A stretch of 64,000 bases of DNA, from NCBI RefSeq assembly GCF_014305155.1, contig NZ_JACRUK010000001.1:1-64000 (forward strand), read 5' to 3'. Below, one piece after another: positions 16,193 to 24,829 of this stretch; the first letter of the stretch is position 1, and each line of letters begins with the position of its first letter. The notes under the pieces were generated by a model that was given only the letters and a program-made list of their open reading frames with translations, was not told the origin of the DNA and searched no databases. The translations under genes and the position numbers were made by a program. The stretch is from Flavobacterium muglaense (GTDB lineage: Bacteria; Bacteroidota; Bacteroidia; Flavobacteriales; Flavobacteriaceae).

Positions 16193-17116
16193 ATGGACAA
16201 TCAAGATAAATTATTTAACCAAATCAAACAAGCTGCTCACCAAGCCGAGGATCAACCCTTTGCAGGCATGGATAAGGTATGGGCACGTGTGGATGAGAAA
16301 CTAGACCAAGAAGCCTTGGTTACCAAAACTAAGGTTTGGAAAAAAGTGGCGATTGCAGCTTCGGTATTATTAGTGGTTTCATTGGGATACCAATTGACCA
16401 AAACAAACACAGCTGTTCCTGTAATTGAAAAATCGGTCGTGGTTCAAGAAGCGACAACCACCGAACCTACTGATCAAAAAATAGGGACCTCCACTTTACT
16501 CGATACTTTAAAAATTAAAAAAGCTATTGAAGAACAAACTCAAATCGCAACGGCTACAACAATCCAAAAAACAGAAGCTGTAGCTGTTCAAGAGCCAAAA
16601 CTTGAACTATCCGATAAGGCTATCGTACACGAAAAAGCGATTCTAGCCCGACAAAGTCAAGCCAAAAGCAGCAACCGTTTTAACCGAGGTACTATTTATG
16701 AAGCCAAAGAGGTAGAAAGTGCATATGAAACTCAAGTCGCACGAGCAGCGGTAGCCGAAGTTCAAAAAGCACCTGCAAACAATGCACCACTAGTAGTTAT
16801 AAATGACGCTCTAGTCTCTAGCAAAAAATACAAATCAGTGATGGACGCCAAGAATTCATTAACTGATACGTATGAAGACGAATTGGAATCACTAGTTGTG
16901 CTAGACGAACCACTCTATATTATCAATGGCGTTGAGTACAGCGAGGAATCGTTGTTTGGGCAACATCCAACGAGTCCGTATGCGCCTTTGAGTAAACAAA
17001 AAATTGAATCACTCACTGTACTACAAAATGAAAAAGCCATTGAAAAATATGGTGAAAAAGGTAAAAAAGGAGTCGTAATTATCAGTACTAAAAACGGAAA
17101 ACCACTACCGAAATAA
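16193..17116 (+). CDS. single-TM putative anti-sigma protein with a C-terminal plug-like module
   Basis: 307 residues. A polar cytosolic N-terminus with an MDKVWARVDEKLDQE helix precedes one TM helix (about 51-68). A low-complexity Ala/Thr/Glu/Lys stalk (70-230) follows, and then LYIINGVEYSEESLF (241-255) and KQKIESLTVLQNEKAIEKYG to GVVIISTK (268-300). That C-terminal stretch matches the end of a TonB-receptor plug domain, where SusC proteins have VDGVP then VIKDASATAIYG and GVIIITTK. The position directly after a sigma gene suggests an anti-sigma role, but no classical zinc anti-sigma motif is seen. Confidence 0.75.
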   Translation: MDNQDKLFNQIKQAAHQAEDQPFAGMDKVWARVDEKLDQEALVTKTKVWKKVAIAASVLLVVSLGYQLTKTNTAVPVIEKSVVVQEATTTEPTDQKIGTSTLLDTLKIKKAIEEQTQIATATTIQKTEAVAVQEPKLELSDKAIVHEKAILARQSQAKSSNRFNRGTIYEAKEVESAYETQVARAAVAEVQKAPANNAPLVVINDALVSSKKYKSVMDAKNSLTDTYEDELESLVVLDEPLYIINGVEYSEESLFGQHPTSPYAPLSKQKIESLTVLQNEKAIEKYGEKGKKGVVIISTKNGKPLPK

Positions 17117-17155
17117 TTCAGAACATACAATACTAACATTCTAAAAAACAACATT

Positions 17156-19300
17156 ATGAAAAGTCTAAAACTTCTTTCATTAGCCATTGCTATGCTTTTT
17201 TCTGTCCTAACATTTGGACAAGAAATTACGATTACAGGAACCATCACAGATGAATCACAACTGCCCTTGCCAGGCGCCAATGTGACAATTAAAAACACTA
17301 AAAAATCGACACAAGCAGATTATAACGGACACTACAGCATTACAGCCAAAAATGGTGAACTACTAGTTTTTGCTTACATAGGTTACAATTCGAAAACCAT
17401 AAAAATCACCAACCAAACAACCATTAACGTACAGCTCGAGGCGTCTGAAGCCAGATTAGAAGAAGTAGTCGTCGTGGGGTATGGTATTCAGAAAAGGAAG
17501 GCATTTACTGGATCGGTTTCACGATCTGTTCTTCAAGATTCAAAGAGTTATGCACCAAATTCGGTTCCCAATGCCTTGCAAGGGCGAGTTGCAGGAGTAC
17601 AGATTACACATGCGAATAATTCGCCATCACCTGTAATCATTAGAGGAGTAGCCTCTGTCAATGCAGCTCAGCCTTTGTATGTAGTGGATGGGGTACCGTA
17701 CACGAGCGAACCAAAATTAAATCCGCAAGACATTGCTTCGGTGGATGTTATAAAAGACGCAAGTGCAACAGCAATTTATGGCACAAGAGGTTCGAATGGC
17801 GTCATAATCATTTCGACCAAAAACCAACAATACAAAGGTCTAACTGAAAAAGAGTTGAAAAAAGAACTGGAGAAATTAAATATCAATCCAATAGCTGCAC
17901 CAACTCCCAACCAAGAAGATTATGAGAGTTTTGTTGAAAACCAATTTGAATCACCAAAAAGCGCACCGCTGTCGACCTTTTCTATTGATGTGGACAATGC
18001 CTCTTATACCAACATTCGCCGCATGATCAACAACGGCCAAGCAGTCCCTAAAGATGCCGTGCGTATTGAGGAGATGATGAACTTTTTTAAATACAACTAT
18101 CCACAGCCTACGAACGAAGACCCTTTTTCGATCAATACCGAATACAGCAACTGCCCATGGAATCCAAAACACCAACTGTTAAAAATAGGACTGCAAGGAA
18201 AAAACATTCCCACAGATGATTTACCAGCGTCCAACTTGGTTTTCTTGATTGATGTTTCGGGATCCATGAGCGATGCCAATAAATTACCCTTATTGAAACA
18301 ATCTTTTAAAATTTTGGTCAACGAATTGCGTAAAGAAGATAAAGTTGCCATTGTGGTATACGCAGGCGCTGCAGGCTTGGTCTTGCCTCCTACCCCTGGC
18401 GACCAGAAGAAAACGATCCTAAATGCTTTGGACAAATTACAATCTGGTGGTAGCACTGCTGGTGGTGCCGGAATTGAATTGGCTTACACTACCGCAGCAG
18501 AAAACTTCATCAAAGGAGGAAATAACAGAGTCATACTAGCAACCGACGGAGATTTTAACGTGGGAAGCTCTGCAAACAAAGACATGGAAACTTTGATCGA
18601 AGAAAAAAGAAAATCTGGTGTGTTTTTGACTTGTTTGGGTTACGGAATGGGGAATTACAAAGACAGTAAAATGGAAATTTTAGCCAACAAAGGCAACGGA
18701 AACTATGCGTACATCGACAACATTCAAGAAGCCAATCGTTTTTTGAGTAAGGAATTCAAAGGTTCGATGTTTGCGATAGCCAAAGATGTAAAGATCCAGA
18801 TTGAATTCAACCCAAAGCACGTGCAATCGTACCGCTTGATTGGGTACGAAAACCGAAAATTACGTCCCGAAGATTTTAAAAATGACGCCATTGACGCAGG
18901 AGAATTGGGGAGCGGACATACGGTGACAGCGCTATACGAAATCATTCCAACCGGTACTGAAAGTGATTACGTGGCGTCTGACTTGAAATACTCGGTTACA
19001 CCAACCAATACGTCTATTTTCAGCAACGAGCTGGCTACTATTAAATTTAGATACAAAAAACCAGAGGGCGAAAAAAGTATCGAAATGGTAACCACAATAG
19101 CAAACCAAGTTGCAAAAAACACGTCAGCTGATTTTAAATTTAGTAGTGCCGTGGCTTGGTTTGGATTGAAATTAAGAGATTCAAAATTGGTTTCAAACAA
19201 AAATACAGCAGCTATTGAAACTTTGGCAAATGCTGGATTATCTGATGACAAAGGTGGCTACCGCGCTGAGTTCATCCGATTAATTGAAGCGTTGCTATAG
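17156..19300 (+). CDS. secreted SusC-type plug / von Willebrand factor A (YfbK-like) fusion protein
   Basis: 714 residues. Signal peptide 1-21. CarboxypepD_reg-like domain about 24-98, ending in the EEVVVVGYGIQKRK linker (102-115) that in SusC receptors precedes the plug. TonB plug-like domain about 116-222 (ALQGRVAGVQI, PLYVVDGVPY, DVIKDASATAIYG, GVIIISTK). VWA N-terminal domain about 270-335. VWA domain about 360-540 with the MIDAS residues in DVSGSMS (366-372), a later Thr and ATDGD. A C-terminal YfbK-type (DUF3520-like) region closes the protein. The TonB beta-barrel is absent, so it cannot be a transporter. A surface or periplasmic metal-dependent binding role is inferred. Confidence 0.9.
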   Translation: MKSLKLLSLAIAMLFSVLTFGQEITITGTITDESQLPLPGANVTIKNTKKSTQADYNGHYSITAKNGELLVFAYIGYNSKTIKITNQTTINVQLEASEARLEEVVVVGYGIQKRKAFTGSVSRSVLQDSKSYAPNSVPNALQGRVAGVQITHANNSPSPVIIRGVASVNAAQPLYVVDGVPYTSEPKLNPQDIASVDVIKDASATAIYGTRGSNGVIIISTKNQQYKGLTEKELKKELEKLNINPIAAPTPNQEDYESFVENQFESPKSAPLSTFSIDVDNASYTNIRRMINNGQAVPKDAVRIEEMMNFFKYNYPQPTNEDPFSINTEYSNCPWNPKHQLLKIGLQGKNIPTDDLPASNLVFLIDVSGSMSDANKLPLLKQSFKILVNELRKEDKVAIVVYAGAAGLVLPPTPGDQKKTILNALDKLQSGGSTAGGAGIELAYTTAAENFIKGGNNRVILATDGDFNVGSSANKDMETLIEEKRKSGVFLTCLGYGMGNYKDSKMEILANKGNGNYAYIDNIQEANRFLSKEFKGSMFAIAKDVKIQIEFNPKHVQSYRLIGYENRKLRPEDFKNDAIDAGELGSGHTVTALYEIIPTGTESDYVASDLKYSVTPTNTSIFSNELATIKFRYKKPEGEKSIEMVTTIANQVAKNTSADFKFSSAVAWFGLKLRDSKLVSNKNTAAIETLANAGLSDDKGGYRAEFIRLIEALL

Positions 19301-19312
19301 AACAGTAAAAAA

Positions 19313-19375
19313 CAGTAAGGGATTAAGAAAATTAAGCGTAAAACTTAATAAACTTAATCCCTTACTGATTTTAAA
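19313..19375 (+). terminator. nested-stem terminator after the VWA gene
   Basis: A perfect 15-bp outer stem (CAGTAAGGGATTAAG at 19313-19327, complement at 19353-19367), a symmetric AAA/AAA internal loop, a 6-bp inner stem ATTAAG/CTTAAT and a short T-run. Confidence 0.6.
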
Positions 19376-19456
19376 GCTGATATCACTTCTATTTTTAAGT
19401 CATCGAAATTGAAGCTCTAAATGATTTAAAATGAATACCACTAATATATTAAAAGA

Positions 19457-20785
19457 TTAAACTTCTACCTCAATAAATTCCATACGCACACTTCCATCCT
19501 CATCAATATGAGTCAGGTTTATAGGATGCAACGTATTTACCAATTCTGGATTCCAAGGTGTTTTTACTTTCACGTAATTCTCGGTAAAACCGTGAATATA
19601 TCCTTCTTTATTTTCACTTTCAAATAAAACCGTTCTATTACTCCCTAGTTGGCTTTCATAAAAAGCACGACGTTTTTTAACCGATAATCCACGTAACATT
19701 TTACTTCGTTTTGAACGTACATTCGCAGCAACAACACCGGACATATCAGCAGCTTCTGTATTATCTCGTTCTGAATACGTGAAAACATGTAAATACGAAA
19801 TATCCATTTCATTCAAGAAATGATAGGTTTCTAAGAAATGTTCATCTGTTTCTCCTGGAAAACCAACAATCACATCCACACCAATACAGGCATGTGGCAT
19901 CACTTCACGTATTTTATTCACACGCTCCGTGTACACTTCACGTTGGTAGCGACGCTTCATTAATTTCAAGATTTCGTTACTTCCTGATTGCAACGGAATA
20001 TGAAAATGAGGCACAAAAGTTCTACTTTTCGATACAAATTCAATTGTTTCGTTTTTCAATAAATTAGGCTCGATAGACGAAATTCGCAAACGCTCAATTC
20101 CTTCCACTTTATCTAATTCTTGCACTAATTCAAGAAAAGTATGCTCGTGTTTTTTATTCCCGAATTCCCCTTTTCCGTAATCGCCAATATTCACACCGGT
20201 AAGAACAATCTCTTTGATATTTTGTTTCGAAATCTCAGAGGCATTCTTCAACACATTCTCCAATTCGTCCGATCGCGAAATTCCTCTCGCTAGCGGAATC
20301 GTACAGTAGGTACATTTATAATCGCAACCATCTTGCACTTTCAAGAAAGCACGTGTTCTATCACCAATAGAGTAACTCCCTACATAAAAATCAGCTTCGG
20401 ATATCTCGCACGAATGCACTTCGCCCATATCATTCTTGGACAAATCGTTGATATAATCAGTAATTTTAAATTTTTCTGTAGCTCCTAGTACTAAATCTAC
20501 ACCATCAACTGCAGCTAGTTCTTCGGGCTTTAATTGGGCATAACAACCTACCGCTGCCACAAAAGCTTTATTATTTAGCTTCATCGCTTTTTTAACGACT
20601 TGTTTGAATTGCTTATCGGCATTTTCCGTCACTGAACAGGTATTAATGACATACATGTCAGCCACTTCTTCAAAATCGACACGATCAAAACCTTCATCTT
20701 GAAAATTACGTGCAATTGTTGATGTTTCTGAAAAGTTCAGCTTACATCCCAGCGTGTAGAACGCTACTTTTTTTCTGTTTTCCAT
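19457..20785 (-). CDS. mtaB: tRNA t6A37 methylthiotransferase
   Basis: 442 residues from MENRKKVAFYTLGCKLNFSE. The upstream start at 20797 adds only MNLL. N-terminal MTTase domain Cys at about 14, 50 and 81 (first 4Fe-4S cluster). Radical-SAM CxxxCxxC in CDYKCTYCTIP (154-161). A C-terminal TRAM-like region NRTVLFESENKEGYIHGFTENYVKV follows. MtaB converts N6-threonylcarbamoyladenosine to its 2-methylthio derivative at tRNA position 37. LGCKLN and GVNIGDYG favour MtaB over MiaB or RimO. A -7-like CAAATTTA (plus-strand view) lies at 20832-20839. Confidence 0.92.
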   Translation of the reverse strand: MENRKKVAFYTLGCKLNFSETSTIARNFQDEGFDRVDFEEVADMYVINTCSVTENADKQFKQVVKKAMKLNNKAFVAAVGCYAQLKPEELAAVDGVDLVLGATEKFKITDYINDLSKNDMGEVHSCEISEADFYVGSYSIGDRTRAFLKVQDGCDYKCTYCTIPLARGISRSDELENVLKNASEISKQNIKEIVLTGVNIGDYGKGEFGNKKHEHTFLELVQELDKVEGIERLRISSIEPNLLKNETIEFVSKSRTFVPHFHIPLQSGSNEILKLMKRRYQREVYTERVNKIREVMPHACIGVDVIVGFPGETDEHFLETYHFLNEMDISYLHVFTYSERDNTEAADMSGVVAANVRSKRSKMLRGLSVKKRRAFYESQLGSNRTVLFESENKEGYIHGFTENYVKVKTPWNPELVNTLHPINLTHIDEDGSVRMEFIEVEV

Positions 20786-20906
20786 AAGTAAATTCAATTT
20801 AATGAAATCGTTGTCAAAAAAATTGAGTGTGCAAATTTACAAACAATATTCTGTACTTTAAAGCTGATATTTATTTATATTTATAGTACCTATAATTAAC
20901 AGTAAC

Positions 20907-21158
20907 ATGATACAATCAACTCAATTACAAATAGAAAAACTAAATTTGATTGAAAAAATAATTCATATCGAAGATGAAAATCTTATTGCATATTTGAATG
21001 CTATGTTATTAGAGAACACAAACGAATACAAACTTTCAGTAGAAGACCTTAGTACTATTGAAGAAAGCCGTTCTAAGTATTTATCAAGCGAAGACAAAGG
21101 AAAAAGTTGGGATGAAGTAAAAAGCAACTTACTTAAAAAAAGAGATGAAAGGCTATAA
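20907..21158 (+). CDS. type II antitoxin-like addiction module protein
   Basis: 83 residues. An N-terminal helical region IEKLNLIEKIIHIEDENLIAYLN is followed by a charged C-terminal tail SRSKYLSSEDKGKSWDEVKS, a pattern common to the short antitoxins of ParE/RelE-type modules in Bacteroidota. It overlaps the downstream toxin remnant by 14 bases, as intact modules do. With the toxin frameshifted, this antitoxin is apparently an orphan. Assignment rests on length, composition and context. Confidence 0.75.
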   Translation: MIQSTQLQIEKLNLIEKIIHIEDENLIAYLNAMLLENTNEYKLSVEDLSTIEESRSKYLSSEDKGKSWDEVKSNLLKKRDERL

Positions 21159-21418
21159 TTTAATCTTTTCCACAAAAGCCGAAAATCAAACCGAAGAAGT
21201 GTTTTTTCATTACAATTTAATTTCTGCCAAAATAGCCGATAATTTATTAATTCAGTTACAAGATTGTATCAATTCAATACAGAAAGACCCAAAGCTATTT
21301 CAGACAAGTAGCTATTAAAAAAACATACATTGTAGTCTATTCAATCGAAAACAAAAGCAACATTGTCATTTTATCTGTTTTTCATACCAATAGAAACCCC
21401 GATAAAAAATTCAAATAG
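21145..21418 (+). pseudogene. RelE/ParE-family toxin, frameshifted
   Basis: From ATG 21145 the frame reads MKGYNLIFSTKAENQTEEVF to KDPKLFQTSSY and stops at 21316. The second half of a RelE/ParE fold continues in another frame from 21305: QVAIKKTYIVVYSIENKSN, then IVILSVFHTNRNPDKKFK, stopping at 21416. Joined, the two pieces make a toxin of normal length (about 95 residues). A small indel near 21300-21305, where an intact homologue would have an Arg-Tyr-rich stretch, inactivates it. Confidence 0.8.
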
Positions 21419-21483
21419 AAACCTATATGTGCTATAGAAATAAAAAAAGAACGCATTAATCACAGAGTTACTGCACACAAAAA

Positions 21484-21546
21484 AACCATTAAGAAATCAA
21501 TTGCAATCAAGATCAACTCTTAACTATCCTTAATTTCTTAATGGTT
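21484..21546. terminator. inverted repeat, probable terminator of the Cof-type phosphatase gene
   Basis: AACCATTAAGAAAT (21484-21497) pairs exactly with 21533-21546, with a 35-base spacer. On the minus strand a T5 run follows. Confidence 0.5.
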
Positions 21547-21566
21547 CAATTAAACTTTAAAAGATT

Positions 21567-22370
21567 CTAAGCCAATATAAAACGTCTCACCACCTCAGCA
21601 ACGCCGTGGTTATTATTTGAAGCCACAATAACATCGGCTTTGTCTCTTAACTCAGGATCAACGTTGTCTACCCAAACTCCTAATCCGGCATATTCAATCA
21701 TTGTTAAATCGTTACCCGCGTTACCCACAGCAATAATCTCTGACTGTAGCACACCTAGTTTTTCGGCTAGGAATTTAATGCTAAAACCTTTGTCTATTCC
21801 GTTTTGGGCTACTTCTAGAAAGAAAGGTTTAGACATACAAACACTTAAATGTGGCATTGCCAATTTTAAGTCTTTCTCTACTTCCTTTAAATAAGCAGGT
21901 TCTTCTAATAAAATACATTTAATAGCTGAAGACTGCACTTCGGCTTTAAAACTAGCTACTTTATTATGTTCTAAACCAGTTATGTTTTTTTCGATATCAA
22001 TGTATTCCGAATCTGTTTCACTCACAATTTTCCCGCCTACGTAGGTAATAATATGAGTCTTGCTTGTAACGCTATAATCGTACAACTCATGAATTTGTTG
22101 CTGACTAAGTGTTTGTTCGAATATGATTTTATCTTCTTTTAAATCTGAAATTACAGCTCCATTATACGAAATCATATAAGAATCATGCAAGTTCAACTCT
22201 TTGGCGTAAGTAATCATTGCAGGAGTTGGCCTTCCTGAAGCCAAAACTACATGAACACCCAATTCCTGAGCTTTAGCAAGCATTTCCTTATTCTCAACTG
22301 ACACTTCGTGGTTGTCATTCAACAAGGTATCATCCATGTCTAAGACTAGCATTTTGTATTTCATGTCCAT
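21567..22370 (-). CDS. Cof-type HAD-IIB family phosphatase
   Basis: 267 residues (a start two codons later, at MKYKMLVLD, is equally possible). HAD motif I is DMDDTLLND and motif II is ASGRP. A C2 cap occupies the middle, and motif IV is VGNAGNDLTMIEYAGLGV. In motif IV the first acidic residue of the usual GDxxND is Asn, so metal binding may rest on the second Asp. Cof-type enzymes hydrolyse sugar phosphates or flavin and other phosphometabolites; the substrate cannot be given. Confidence 0.88.
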   Translation of the reverse strand: MDMKYKMLVLDMDDTLLNDNHEVSVENKEMLAKAQELGVHVVLASGRPTPAMITYAKELNLHDSYMISYNGAVISDLKEDKIIFEQTLSQQQIHELYDYSVTSKTHIITYVGGKIVSETDSEYIDIEKNITGLEHNKVASFKAEVQSSAIKCILLEEPAYLKEVEKDLKLAMPHLSVCMSKPFFLEVAQNGIDKGFSIKFLAEKLGVLQSEIIAVGNAGNDLTMIEYAGLGVWVDNVDPELRDKADVIVASNNNHGVAEVVRRFILA

Positions 22371-22455
22371 TTTTTATCTATCATTCATCTCGACTTGACA
22401 ACTCGTATGGCACTAAAACCTCCGAGTGAGCGCAGTCAATAACAATTTAATCCGT

Positions 22456-22674
22456 TTATAAATTCATTTTAAAATCCTCAATGATCTTATGAATTTTCCC
22501 AAATTCAGTTTCTTGAACAAACAATTCAACTGCTTGACCATAACTACCAAAACCTGCCAATCTAGCCGATTGAATGTTGTCTTTCTGTACAACATCTACT
22601 CCAATTTCTTCGATTTTTTCTTTCAAAGCAATCGCTAAAATTTCACTTCCCGAAAACACTTTCATTAATCCCAT
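22456..22674 (-). CDS. DUF2007 family small protein
   Basis: 72 residues, MGLMKVFSGSEILAIALKEK and onward, with the short ferredoxin-like alpha/beta pattern of DUF2007 ('putative signal transducing protein'): VFSGSEILAIALKEKIEE, then VELFVQETEFGKIHKIIEDF. Often found near regulatory genes; no catalytic motif. It lies 76 bases after the DEAD-box gene on the same strand and may share its transcript. Confidence 0.8.
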   Translation of the reverse strand: MGLMKVFSGSEILAIALKEKIEEIGVDVVQKDNIQSARLAGFGSYGQAVELFVQETEFGKIHKIIEDFKMNL

Positions 22675-22750
22675 AATAATTTTATTTTTTTGTTTAATGT
22701 TTAAAAGTTTTCATCGCATGTACGTTGAAAATTTTACACAGCATTATTTT

Positions 22751-23416
22751 TTAATTATTTTCGCTTTCGTCCTCATCTTCTTCCTCCTCGTCTTCATCTC
22801 CGTAATCTTCAAAATCGAATTCATACGGTTCAACTAACATTTTATCTGCTAATGATTCGATACGTTCTGTTATTTCGGTAGCAAAAATAATACGTTGTGT
22901 TTTAGCGATACTACTTGAAATACGCATAATCTTAGTTTCATGACGCAAGCGCAACATTGGGTCGGCATCGTCAATGATGAACATTTTTAAACGGTTTACA
23001 TTGTATCCTGCTGTAGACAACATATTGCTTAATTTATTAGGAGTTCCTATCAATACATCGCAACCACCTGAAATATAGTTTTTGTCATAATCCATGTCGC
23101 CCTTATCATGCACCCCAAAAACAGTCAAATCGGTATGTTTACCGTACTTCTCAAACATACTTAACAGTTCTAATACTTTGTCTTTATCGGCAACAACTAT
23201 CAAAGCTCGTGGAGATTGCTCTCCTTCCTTCACTAATTGCTGAATCACATTGATCACAATTGTTGTTGTTTTTCCGCTTCCTGCTGGTGCAATTATCAAA
23301 CAATCGGCACCACTTTTTAAAGTTGAAAAAGTCTCTTGTTGCATGGCGTTTGCTTCTGTTAAGCCATTCTCAATCAAAGATTCTTTTAAACCTTCGTTAA
23401 TTTTTTTTAATTTCAT
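22751..23416 (-). CDS. single-domain DEAD-box ATPase-like protein
   Basis: 221 residues, only about half a helicase. A Q-motif-like region ANAMQQETF (23-30), Walker A APAGSGKTT (43-51), GTPNKL (124-129), DDAD (149-152) in place of DEAD, and FAT (178-180) in place of SAT make up RecA domain 1. RecA domain 2, with motifs IV-VI and its arginine finger, is absent. An acidic tail of mostly Asp and Glu (201-219) ends the protein. The clean stop and tail argue for a shortened family rather than a broken gene. Probably RNA-binding or regulatory; unwinding activity is unlikely alone. Confidence 0.85.
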   Translation of the reverse strand: MKLKKINEGLKESLIENGLTEANAMQQETFSTLKSGADCLIIAPAGSGKTTTIVINVIQQLVKEGEQSPRALIVVADKDKVLELLSMFEKYGKHTDLTVFGVHDKGDMDYDKNYISGGCDVLIGTPNKLSNMLSTAGYNVNRLKMFIIDDADPMLRLRHETKIMRISSSIAKTQRIIFATEITERIESLADKMLVEPYEFDFEDYGDEDEEEEDEDESENN

Positions 23417-23497
23417 TTCTATTGTATTGAAAGATTAAAAAATTGAAAAATTGAAATCAAGTACCAATCTTTGCCCTTTTAAATCGTTAAATTTATT

Positions 23498-24661
23498 TTA
23501 TTTTGACGCGAACAATTTCACATCATTTTCGGAAATCTCGCTTCCACCAAGGATTATTAAACGCTCCACTACATTTCGTAATTCGCGAATATTTCCCGTC
23601 CAATCATATTCTTGCAATAACTTCACGGCATCTTTAGAAAACTTTTTGACCGCTGTTCCTTGCTCTGTTGCTATTTTATTGGCAAAATGAGCAATCAACA
23701 TTGGGATATCATCGCGTCTATCATTTAATGAAGGTACTTTGATCAAAATCACTGCTAATCTATGGTACAAATCCTCGCGGAAACGCCCTTCGGCAATTTC
23801 TACTTTTAAATCTTTATTGGTTGCTGCTACTACTCGTACATCTACCTTTATATCCTTATCGGCACCTACTCTAGTGATCATGCTCTCTTGCAAAGCGCGC
23901 AACACTTTGGCTTGAGCCGAAAGACTCATATCTCCAATTTCATCCAAGAAAATAGTTCCTTTATCTGCAGCTTCAAATTTACCTGCGCGGTCTTTCACTG
24001 CCGAGGTAAATGCTCCTTTTACGTGACCAAAAAGTTCGCTTTCGATCAATTCACTTGGGATTGCAGCACAGTTTACCTCGATTAAAGGGAAATCGGCTCT
24101 ATCGCTTTTTTCATGTAATTGATGCGCTACTAATTCTTTTCCGGTTCCGTTAGGTCCTGTGATTAAAACTCTCGCTTCGGTTGGGGCTACTTTATCAATC
24201 ATCACTTTGATGTGATCAATTGCTTCGCTTTCGCCAATCATTTCGTAGTTCTTACTGACTTTTTTCTTTAAAATCTTGTTTTCAACTACGAGTTGTTTTT
24301 TGTCTAAGGCGTTTCGTACTGTGTTTAATAAACGGTTTAAATCTGGTGGTTTTGAAATATAATCAAAAGCGCCCAAACGCATTGTATTGATAGCTGTTTC
24401 CATATCACCGTGACCAGAGATCATGACCATTGGAATTTCGGGCTTTATTTTCTTTACTGCTTCTAGCAACTCTACACCATCCATCTTTGGCATTTTGATG
24501 TCGCATAAAACCAGATCGTAATCATTGTTTTTTATTTTTTCAAAACCTATGACACCATCCTCGGCATCTTCTACTTCATAGGTTTCACTTTCTTCTGATA
24601 GTATTTTTGTAAGTACTCTTCGAATTGCTGCTTCGTCTTCTATAATTAGTATTTTAGGCAT
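23498..24661 (-). CDS. NtrC-like response regulator (REC-AAA+) lacking an HTH domain
   Basis: 387 residues from MPKILIIEDEAAIRR; an upstream start at 24706 would add an unrelated Lys/Thr-rich leader. Receiver domain 1-120 has Asp54 as phosphoacceptor in LCDIKMP and Lys104. The AAA+ domain about 140-375 has Walker A GPNGTGKE (169-176), Walker B FLDEIGD (238-244), a sensor R and WTGNIRELRNV. The sigma-54-contacting GAFTGA loop reads GAFTSA (216-221). It stops at KLFASK, where a Fis-type HTH would normally begin. Sigma-54 activation without direct DNA binding is inferred. No sensor kinase is adjacent. Confidence 0.9.
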   Translation of the reverse strand: MPKILIIEDEAAIRRVLTKILSEESETYEVEDAEDGVIGFEKIKNNDYDLVLCDIKMPKMDGVELLEAVKKIKPEIPMVMISGHGDMETAINTMRLGAFDYISKPPDLNRLLNTVRNALDKKQLVVENKILKKKVSKNYEMIGESEAIDHIKVMIDKVAPTEARVLITGPNGTGKELVAHQLHEKSDRADFPLIEVNCAAIPSELIESELFGHVKGAFTSAVKDRAGKFEAADKGTIFLDEIGDMSLSAQAKVLRALQESMITRVGADKDIKVDVRVVAATNKDLKVEIAEGRFREDLYHRLAVILIKVPSLNDRRDDIPMLIAHFANKIATEQGTAVKKFSKDAVKLLQEYDWTGNIRELRNVVERLIILGGSEISENDVKLFASK

Positions 24662-24733
24662 ATTCTTTGTTTTTTTGTGGGTATTTGTAGGTTTTAATTT
24701 GTACAAATCGCCCTATTATTGCTACTCTATTTT

Positions 24734-24821
24734 TAACCCTGATTGCAGTGGAAATCCTTTTTTAAGACGCTTTTTTTTTGCGACTTAAAAAAGATTGTAG
24801 CGGAAAGCAGGAAATAGTTCC
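24734..24821 (-). repeat. dispersed intergenic hairpin repeat, copy B
   Basis: Read on the minus strand: GGAACTATTTCCTGCT, then CTACAATC, a 14-bp stem with one mismatch (plus-strand 24757-24770 and 24780-24793) and the closing box GGATTTCCACTGCAATCAGGG. It shares both boxes with copy A at 12190-12277, but the stem sequence differs while pairing is kept. It sits between two minus-strand genes. Confidence 0.8.
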
Positions 24822-24829
24822 AAATTATT

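Noticed and set aside
22381-22430. Segment with GACTGCGCTCACTCGG on the minus strand, possible dispersed repeat remnant
   Set aside because: Only one copy in the window and no internal symmetry, so it cannot be supported as a repeat.
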